Part shown: one piece after another, positions 58,578-64,000 of the stretch
Position numbering within the stretch: position 1 is the first letter of the stretch
Layout of the letters: every line of letters begins with the position of its first letter
From: Kazachstania africana CBS 2517
Lineage: Eukaryota > Ascomycota > Saccharomycetes > Saccharomycetales > Saccharomycetaceae
Assembly (NCBI RefSeq): GCF_000304475.1
Contig: NC_018940.1
Span: 124,001 to 188,000 of the forward strand
Length of the DNA: 64,000 nt
Direction: 5' to 3'
Program-made: the position numbers and the translations under genes
The notes under the pieces: generated by a model
Told to the model about the DNA's origin: nothing
What the model saw: the letters and a program-made list of their open reading frames with translations, nothing else
Database searches by the model: none

Positions 58578-60506
58578 CTATATTCCCTTTGTAAAGCCCA
58601 ACTTGCTGATGGCTTCTTCGATTTGTCTATGCAATATTTCTTCGTAGTGTATGTTGGTATTAAGAAGAAGTAAGTATCTACTCAAGTTTGTCAGATCACC
58701 ACACCAAAATACATTTACAATATATTCAGCAATACAATTCAAATTTTTTTCCTTCACGATTATCTGAATCTTCAAATAGTTTATGGCCCTCTTAATTTGT
58801 CTCTTAAGAGTATCTGTGACGTGCTCACTCTTTTGACGGAAAAAATTACTTGTAGGCATTTCTTGAACATTTCTATACAGAGGTAGAACATTTCTTGTAT
58901 GTACTCCTTGTGGTGGGCCCCAATAATATGGATTAAAATATTGCAATGGCATGGGAAATTGTGGTTTTGTCATGCTAAAGTGAGATGCTGATCCTTGTGT
59001 TTCAGAGTTTGCACTTTCCTTACCATCTGCTTCACCTATATTGGTTTTTGCAGCTGCAAATGTAGCATTGATAACAGAACCACCAACCAGTTTCCCATTT
59101 AGATAGTTATAGAACTTTTTGGCATCATCTTTGGTTTTAAATGTAGCAAAACCTTTGAATGTGCCACTGTCTGGCTCATATTCTGTGATTTTTAAACGAT
59201 CAAACTTCAAATGTTCTTGGATACATAGCTCCACCAGAAACTCCTTTGTACAGATCGTACTGAGGTTGTTAAGCTGTATAGTTGTTTTTGTGGACGCTTT
59301 CTTGACGATTGGCTGTTGTTGTTGCTGTTGTTGTTGTTGGTGGTGGTGGTGCTGTTGTTGTCTGGCTTTAGCCTTGGTTACTGAGATCTTTCTATCTTTG
59401 TACTTCTTCCCATCCAATTCTTCAATGGCTCTTTCAGTATCTGATCCCTTCTTATATGTAATAAATGCCCATTCTGATTTGAATTTCAGAACTTTGGATG
59501 TGAAGACAGATTTTACTGGGCCAACGACACTGAAAAAATCCAATATTTCATCTTCTGTGGTATCTATAGGCAAGTTTTTCACAAAAACAGCGTTAGGATG
59601 TGGCAGTGAACTTTTAATTTTAGTAAGCATTGAAGTTTTACCTTCAACTGTATTCAATTCATCCTCCAAAATAATGTGCTTATCAAGGTATGACTTTCTC
59701 TTCTCAAAGTCTGGAAAATTCCTTAATTCCTTATCAAAATGTAGACCACAAAGGATTTTGGCACCAAAGAAAGTTGTATTATTATATTTTTCAATAACTT
59801 CTCTGGCTACCTTGTCATCTTCATAATAAACAAAACCAATATTTTTTCTATGATCCAATTTACAAGATAAAATTTTACCATATTTTTTGAACGTATCATA
59901 GAATACTCTTGTGGTTAATTCAGAATTCTCTAATGGCAGATTAGAAAAAAAAATATTGGTGCCAATATTTTTCCTGTACAGACTATTCCTTAAAGAGGGC
60001 ATTATCTTAATTTCACTTCCAAATACTTCAGTATAATTAAACTCTTCAATTACCCTATCGATCTCATCACTACCTGAAAAATTAAGATATCCATAGCCCA
60101 ATGATTTTTTAGTTTCTGAATCGTAGCAAATCTTGACTGAATATAATGAGGAAAACTTATTAAATAGTTCTTTTAACATGCTTTCCGTTACATGTGGACC
60201 CAGACCACCTATAAATAGAGGAGTGACTTTCTTTTGGCTTTTGAAGTCAGTGGATAACTGTGGTTTTGTACCACTTCTCTTGGGAGTATTTTTTTTCCCA
60301 GAAATTGAGAATTTTTTGGGATTATGATTAATATCTTCTTGGTTTTCAAAGTTTTCTGAATTTTTTGAAGGCATTTTTATTTCTTCGCTTAAGTCAATCA
60401 TAGATCCTTCAACTTTTTGCTTCAAAGAGCGTTCTGCATTTTGTTGCAACTTATTAATTGATAAATTATTCAAAATATTCAATCTTTGAGAAAAAGAGGT
60501 ACTCAT
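58578..60506 (-). CDS. MIP6: RNA-binding protein Mip6/Pes4, four RRMs
   Basis: PABP-like RNA-binding protein; Mip6 interacts with the export receptor Mex67 and Pes4 acts on meiotic mRNAs. The 642 residues hold four RRMs. RRM1 begins at about 95 (TPLFIGGLGPHVTESMLKELF with GYGYLNF), RRM2 at about 183 (NIFFSNLPLENSELT, GFVYY), RRM3 at about 305 (AVFVKNLPIDTTEDEIL, WAFITY), and RRM4 at about 410 (TIQLNNLSTICTKEFLV, GFATF). A His4-Gln9 tract separates RRM3 and RRM4. Being next to YSC84 points to MIP6 (YHR015W), though PES4 sits equivalently beside LSB3. The C-terminal 120 residues are helical and unassigned. Confidence 0.9.
   Translation of the reverse strand: MSTSFSQRLNILNNLSINKLQQNAERSLKQKVEGSMIDLSEEIKMPSKNSENFENQEDINHNPKKFSISGKKNTPKRSGTKPQLSTDFKSQKKVTPLFIGGLGPHVTESMLKELFNKFSSLYSVKICYDSETKKSLGYGYLNFSGSDEIDRVIEEFNYTEVFGSEIKIMPSLRNSLYRKNIGTNIFFSNLPLENSELTTRVFYDTFKKYGKILSCKLDHRKNIGFVYYEDDKVAREVIEKYNNTTFFGAKILCGLHFDKELRNFPDFEKRKSYLDKHIILEDELNTVEGKTSMLTKIKSSLPHPNAVFVKNLPIDTTEDEILDFFSVVGPVKSVFTSKVLKFKSEWAFITYKKGSDTERAIEELDGKKYKDRKISVTKAKARQQQHHHHQQQQQQQQQPIVKKASTKTTIQLNNLSTICTKEFLVELCIQEHLKFDRLKITEYEPDSGTFKGFATFKTKDDAKKFYNYLNGKLVGGSVINATFAAAKTNIGEADGKESANSETQGSASHFSMTKPQFPMPLQYFNPYYWGPPQGVHTRNVLPLYRNVQEMPTSNFFRQKSEHVTDTLKRQIKRAINYLKIQIIVKEKNLNCIAEYIVNVFWCGDLTNLSRYLLLLNTNIHYEEILHRQIEEAISKLGFTKGI
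59313..59360. repeat. CAA/CAG/CAC trinucleotide tract in MIP6
   Basis: 48 nt of nearly pure CAR/CAY codons on the coding strand, giving three Gln, four His and nine Gln in a row between RRM3 and RRM4. The tract is prone to length change and the His run is unusual within it. Confidence 0.9.
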
Positions 60507-60718
60507 TGCTGCTTCTTGAAGATTTTCCTATCTTACCTTAGTCTTGTTTCTGTTTTATTTGACTGTAATTCAAGATATATTTTATTTTTTATGACTTTCC
60601 CAAATCTTCTTTACTTCCACAACAAGTGCCTTCTATTATAGTTTATGTCTATTTTTGTAACCATTGTTTGATGTAAAAACTATTTACTATTAAATAATCT
60701 TATCTGGCGAGTATTTTA

Positions 60719-60760
60719 TGACAGATGACAGATGACAGACTGGACTCGAACTAGTGACAC
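60719..60760 (-). repeat. Short GACAGAT tandem repeat beside a possible tRNA T-arm relic
   Basis: ATGACAG repeats three times at about 60719-60739. Just right of it, the minus-strand sequence ACTAGTTCGAGTCCAGT looks like a tRNA T-arm: TTCGAGT loop and a five-base stem with one mismatch. No matching D- or anticodon arm is seen, so at most this is a decayed tRNA end. It lies about 20 bp beyond the 3' end of tRNA-Gln. Confidence 0.35.
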
Positions 60761-60774
60761 AAAAAAAATAAAAA

Positions 60775-60846
60775 AGGTCCTACCCGGATTCGAACCGGGG
60801 TTGGTCGGATCAAAACCGACAGTGATGACCACTACACTATAGAACC
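60775..60846 (-). tRNA. tRNA-Gln (anticodon UUG)
   Basis: 72 nt, no intron. The 5' part GGTTCTATAGTGTAGTGG holds the A-box, the anticodon stem-loop GTCGG-TTTTGAT-CCGAC gives TTG, and the B-box is GGTTCGAATCC. GGTTCTA pairs with TAGGACC, allowing one G-T. A T-rich terminator follows on the minus strand (A-runs at 60761-60775). It is very close to yeast tRNA-Gln(UUG). A Ty3-like LTR starts 18 nt upstream. Confidence 0.96.
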
Positions 60847-60864
60847 CAAATTTGTTAGTTTTTC

Positions 60865-61267
60865 TGTTGTAACATAGGCCAGCAAACTACAACATTAAGC
60901 TCTAAGCTCGTGCGACTGCTTTCCCAGAATCAAAACCTAAACACCCGCTGTTCAATTTATTAGCTTAAATATTCACATTATTGAATTTGGTTGAATATTG
61001 GTGAAAACTTTTCGTAGACGCAACTTTTGTTATCTTGAAGAATTCCACACTATAAGAAGGAAATCTTCGTCATATTTGTTCTTAATCTTTTATCTCACTT
61101 TATAATTTCATATATTAGAAAGAAGATAAGCTTTTTTGATACGCTTTTAGCTATAGTTAAACGATCAGATCGATTTTCAAGCTCTCTGTCCCTGAATTAG
61201 AATATACACAGGCCGTGTCATATTCTCTCTGTATTATCTGTCTTGTTACTGTATTGAACTTACAATA
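60865..61267 (+). mobile_element. Ty3-like solo LTR upstream of tRNA-Gln
   Basis: The LTR begins TGTTGTAACATAG at 60865 and is nearly identical over about 345 bp to 48539-48883. Similarity then continues past the point where the other copy is interrupted (TATCATATTCTC-type block near 61217). The 3' end is diverged; I place it near CTTACAATA at about 61267. It starts 18 nt from the 5' end of the divergent tRNA-Gln, the position expected for integration at a Pol III start site. No internal element sequence remains. Confidence 0.82.
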
Positions 61268-62891
61268 TTTTTAAAAAACTTCCTACTCCTCCATGAAAGC
61301 ACATACCTTTGTAGTCGTCATGAACGGAAGAGCGCTCACAATAAAAGTTCGTACGTAACTTCAAGCTTGTAGTCATGGTACCAGAATTATTGGATTTAAT
61401 GTTTTGGGATGGTCCTGGTATTAGATGGTACTGATAAAGCAAGAAGATGCAAGCCTCAGGGCACTGGTCATCTGTAAGTGACGCAGATAAGCTATAAATC
61501 TGTTCATATAACATATCAATACCGTAACTCTTTTTTAAAGACATATTTTAACATATTCATCATTTCCACATTATGACTCTTATTGTAAAATGGTCCAGTA
61601 GTATCAAGGTAATGAAAACGCTGTACATAAGGTGAGAAAAAAATTGGCGCGTTGATCTCCAAAATAAAAGTCCCCCTGGCAAGATTAAATAGTTTTAATA
61701 GAAGAGAAATATCACACAGATGCTGATATTTTAATGTTATACAAACGTCACTTCACTTGCAATCATATAAGAAAAAAAATAGGAACTCTAGGTGATGTCA
61801 CGTTGTATTGGAAGGCAACTAACTCCTATTTGATATATTTGTTCCAAAAACTGCAAGACATATTATTATAAGGTCCCAACAAAACTTGGGCTGGGTAAAA
61901 ATTGAGAGTTTTATAGGTAGAGTATCAAAAGGTAAGCATCTCTCTTAACGACCTCTATCCAAACAATATAGCAAACTGTAAGGAGACAGACAGTTTATAG
62001 TTAACCAAGAAAAGTACATGGTATCAAAGACAAAAAAATTTTAGTATTATCGAGTAGCAATAGTTTTTCTTGGCAAGATTTCTAGAGAAGTTCAAATTCA
62101 GGAAAGAGTAACTCTAAGCGATTTCAAATGACAGGACAACATACTATGCCGTAACGTATGCGTGCCTGACATATATACTGATGGTGTTCAGCTATACAAC
62201 TCAAAAATACGCCTAATTCACTGCATAGATTCCCAACATTACATGACTTCTTCTTCTGTTAGTAGCTACTACTGCACCACAAGTGTTCTAAATGATTTAC
62301 CTCCTTATTTTCCTCCAAATTGCATTATGAATGTATATTAATACTTAAATGTTCGTAACCATAAGAACTGTTCCGTCACGTAAAGGTGGGTGGGTTGTTG
62401 ACACATTGCCGTATTCGGTATAAACTGTCCATCCCACGCGAAGTCATTCCTCTGCGCGAATTCTCTGTATGGTGAAAAATTGGAACTCCGGCCTGTTGGT
62501 GAAAAAAAAATGCATCAAGTCCGAGTAGTCTTTTGTTGAAAAAGACGACAGCACAGAAAGCAGACTGAGATGTCGATGTTCGTAACATCCTTTTACGGAA
62601 ATAATGTTTACATTTTACTCTTTTGGTTTTTCCTAAACTTGACAGGACGGCTAGAATGAGATGTGACATGTACAGCAGAAGAGGTTGAAACACAAAGACT
62701 TCAATGACTTATTTGATTTCATTTTACAGAAAGAACGGGAAACCCCCTCATCTTACGTGGGTAAAAAGGCCCTTGGTATATAAGTAATATAAGCTTCTTT
62801 TAATCCAGGTTTTATATCTAAGAAGATCTTAGTATAATTTTTTTTGTACAAAATTGTCTCTCTAAATTATTTGCAAAAAGTTATTTCTTTG
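61268..62891. other. Gene-poor region between the LTR and the cyclin gene
   Basis: About 1.6 kb. A minus-strand ATG frame at 61260-61544 (94 codons, MSLKKSYGIDMLYEQ) and one at 62376-62693 show no recognisable domain. No SPO13-like gene, which follows MIP6 in S. cerevisiae, is found. The right end is the cyclin promoter. Confidence 0.45.
62605..62641. promoter_or_regulatory. Possible forkhead and Mcm1-like sites of the cyclin promoter
   Basis: TGTTTAC (forkhead, reverse GTAAACA) lies at 62605-62611 and an imperfect Mcm1-like TTCCTAAACTTG about 20 bp away, roughly 250-290 bp upstream of the cyclin start. This arrangement recalls CLB2-cluster promoters, but the Mcm1 half is weak and the spacing larger than usual. 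Confidence 0.35.
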
Positions 62892-63977
62892 ATGGCTATC
62901 ACTGAACTGGTGAGGGCTACACGTTCACGTACTGCACTTTCCAATGTCACTAATACTAAGACAGTAAGTGAAGAAATTCAACAAAGCTTAACTCATACAT
63001 TATTGAAGACTAGCAATCGAGGTTTGCTAATGAAGATAAAATATATTCCAAATAAGGAGGATAATCCTCAGGTTAATACTTCATCTCACATCATAGTTCA
63101 AAAAACAACAAATAATAACAAAGTTAGCTACACGTGGGATGATTTAGATAGGGAAGATTTAAATGATCCATTGATGGTAAGCGAGTACGTACATGACATA
63201 TTTCAAAATTTATACACATTAGAAACAGCATCTCTTCCCAACAAAAAAAAGATACTTAGAAATAGAAACATACGAGAGAACAGAGACATTCTAGTTAATT
63301 GGCTAGTTGAAGTTCATTGTAAGTTTGATTTGTTGCCTGAAACATTATATTTGGCAATTAATACCCTAGACAGATTTCTTTGCGAGGAAATTGTTGAGAT
63401 TTGTCATTTACAGCTGATTGGAATAGCATGCCTCTTCATTGCAGCTAAATATGAAGAAGTTTATTCTCCCAGTATCCATAGTTTTGCATTTGAAACGAAT
63501 GGTACCTATACAGTAGATGATATCAAGAGTGCAGAAAGGTATATTTTGCAAATCTTGAATTTTGACTTGAACTACGCCAACCCGTTAAACTTTCTTAGGC
63601 GGCTTTCAAAAGCAGATAACTATGATGTGCAAACAAGGACCTTGGCCAAGTATATGTTAGAAATCACATTAATTGACTTCCGCTTTATTGGCATAGTGCC
63701 TTCATTATGTGCCGCAGCGGCAATGTTCCTGTCCAGAAAAATGGTAGGGAAAGCGAAATGGAATAATAACCTAATACATTACTCTGGTGGATATACCAAA
63801 AGTCATATTGAGAGGGTGTGCAACATGATACTGGAGTATCTTGTCGAACCTGTTGTTCATGCTGAATTCTATAAAAAATATGCTACAAAGAGTTTTCTAC
63901 GTGCGTCAGCAATATCATGTGACTGGGCCTTGAAGGTAAAAAGAAATAAATTTGATGTAATGACAATTCATGAATAA
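62892..63977 (+). CDS. CLB2: B-type mitotic cyclin of the Clb1/Clb2 group, short N-terminus
   Basis: Cdk1-activating B-type cyclin. From the ATG at 62892 (an upstream in-frame TTG is ignored) the protein has 361 residues, far shorter than S. cerevisiae Clb1 (471) or Clb2 (491). The cyclin box starts at the signature SEYVHDIFQNLYTLE and runs through RDILVNWLVEVHCKFDLLPETLYLAINTLDRFL, GIACLFIAAKYEEVYSPS, NPLNFLRRLSKADNYD and FIGIVPSLCAAAAMFLSRKM, ending ALKVKRNKFDVMTIHE as Clb1/2 do. The N-terminus has a D-box RTALSNVTN (residues 13-21). No KEN box is seen. Clb1 and Clb2 cannot be told apart here. Confidence 0.92.
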   Translation: MAITELVRATRSRTALSNVTNTKTVSEEIQQSLTHTLLKTSNRGLLMKIKYIPNKEDNPQVNTSSHIIVQKTTNNNKVSYTWDDLDREDLNDPLMVSEYVHDIFQNLYTLETASLPNKKKILRNRNIRENRDILVNWLVEVHCKFDLLPETLYLAINTLDRFLCEEIVEICHLQLIGIACLFIAAKYEEVYSPSIHSFAFETNGTYTVDDIKSAERYILQILNFDLNYANPLNFLRRLSKADNYDVQTRTLAKYMLEITLIDFRFIGIVPSLCAAAAMFLSRKMVGKAKWNNNLIHYSGGYTKSHIERVCNMILEYLVEPVVHAEFYKKYATKSFLRASAISCDWALKVKRNKFDVMTIHE

Positions 63978-64000
63978 CGGCCTTCTGCACACAAGTTATA

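Noticed and set aside
61260..61544. 94-codon minus-strand ATG frame after the Ty3-like LTR
   Set aside because: It overlaps the LTR end and matches no family I recognise; not enough to call a gene.

Overview
The window is budding-yeast (Saccharomycetaceae) nuclear DNA. It carries about 31 closely packed protein genes without obvious introns. Nearly all are recognisable orthologues of named Saccharomyces cerevisiae genes, in largely conserved order. There are also three tRNA genes and decayed Ty-type LTRs near the tRNAs. Intervals that in S. cerevisiae are split between two paralogous regions are mixed here (AAT1 among YMR genes, POP4 among YJL genes, CDC14 next to the YHR020W-YHR015W run). 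This fits a member of the family outside Saccharomyces sensu stricto; I cannot name the species.

Layout. Positions 1-17.8 kb match the YMR093W-YMR083W interval: UTP15, AIP1, NPL6, a tandem pair of YMR090W-like reductases, YTA12, YMR087W, an AAT1-like gene, SEG1 and ADH3. Positions 17.8-20.5 kb are a sparse junction holding a frameshifted gene for a small secreted protein. Positions 20.5-44.0 kb match YJL056C-YJL046W: ZAP1, YJL055W, TIM54, PEP8, a protein kinase where S. cerevisiae has TDH1, IRC8, MTR4, CHM7, UBX6, RTT101, POP4 and AIM22. Positions 44.1-49.5 kb hold tRNA-Ser(AGA), LTR remnants of a Ty1/copia-like family, CDC14, a nested LTR pair and tRNA-Ala(AGC). Positions 49.6-60.5 kb match YHR020W-YHR015W: prolyl-tRNA synthetase, DED81, ARG4, YSC83, YSC84 and MIP6. 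Positions 60.7-64.0 kb hold tRNA-Gln(UUG), another LTR, a gene-poor stretch and a short CLB1/2-type mitotic cyclin.

Functional themes. Ribosome biogenesis and translation genes (UTP15, MTR4, prolyl- and asparaginyl-tRNA synthetases) carry RRPE and PAC-type promoter motifs. ZAP1 has a perfect zinc-responsive element upstream, consistent with autoregulation. ARG4 has a perfect Gcn4 site. Several mitochondrial proteins are present (YTA12, TIM54, ADH3, AIM22, the AAT1-like protein, YSC83).

Most notable observations: (1) the AAT1-like gene is an intact reading frame that has lost almost every pyridoxal-phosphate-binding and catalytic residue, including the Schiff-base lysine, so it looks like a maintained pseudoenzyme; (2) a copia-like LTR sits inside a Ty3-like LTR with a clean 5-bp target duplication, just upstream of tRNA-Ala; (3) SEG1 has a short out-of-frame segment bracketed by two homopolymer runs; (4) a secreted-protein gene is broken by one frameshift; (5) the mitotic cyclin has a very short N-terminus, keeping a D-box but with no KEN box. 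Gene identities come from recognising the protein families and gene order by eye; no database search was run.
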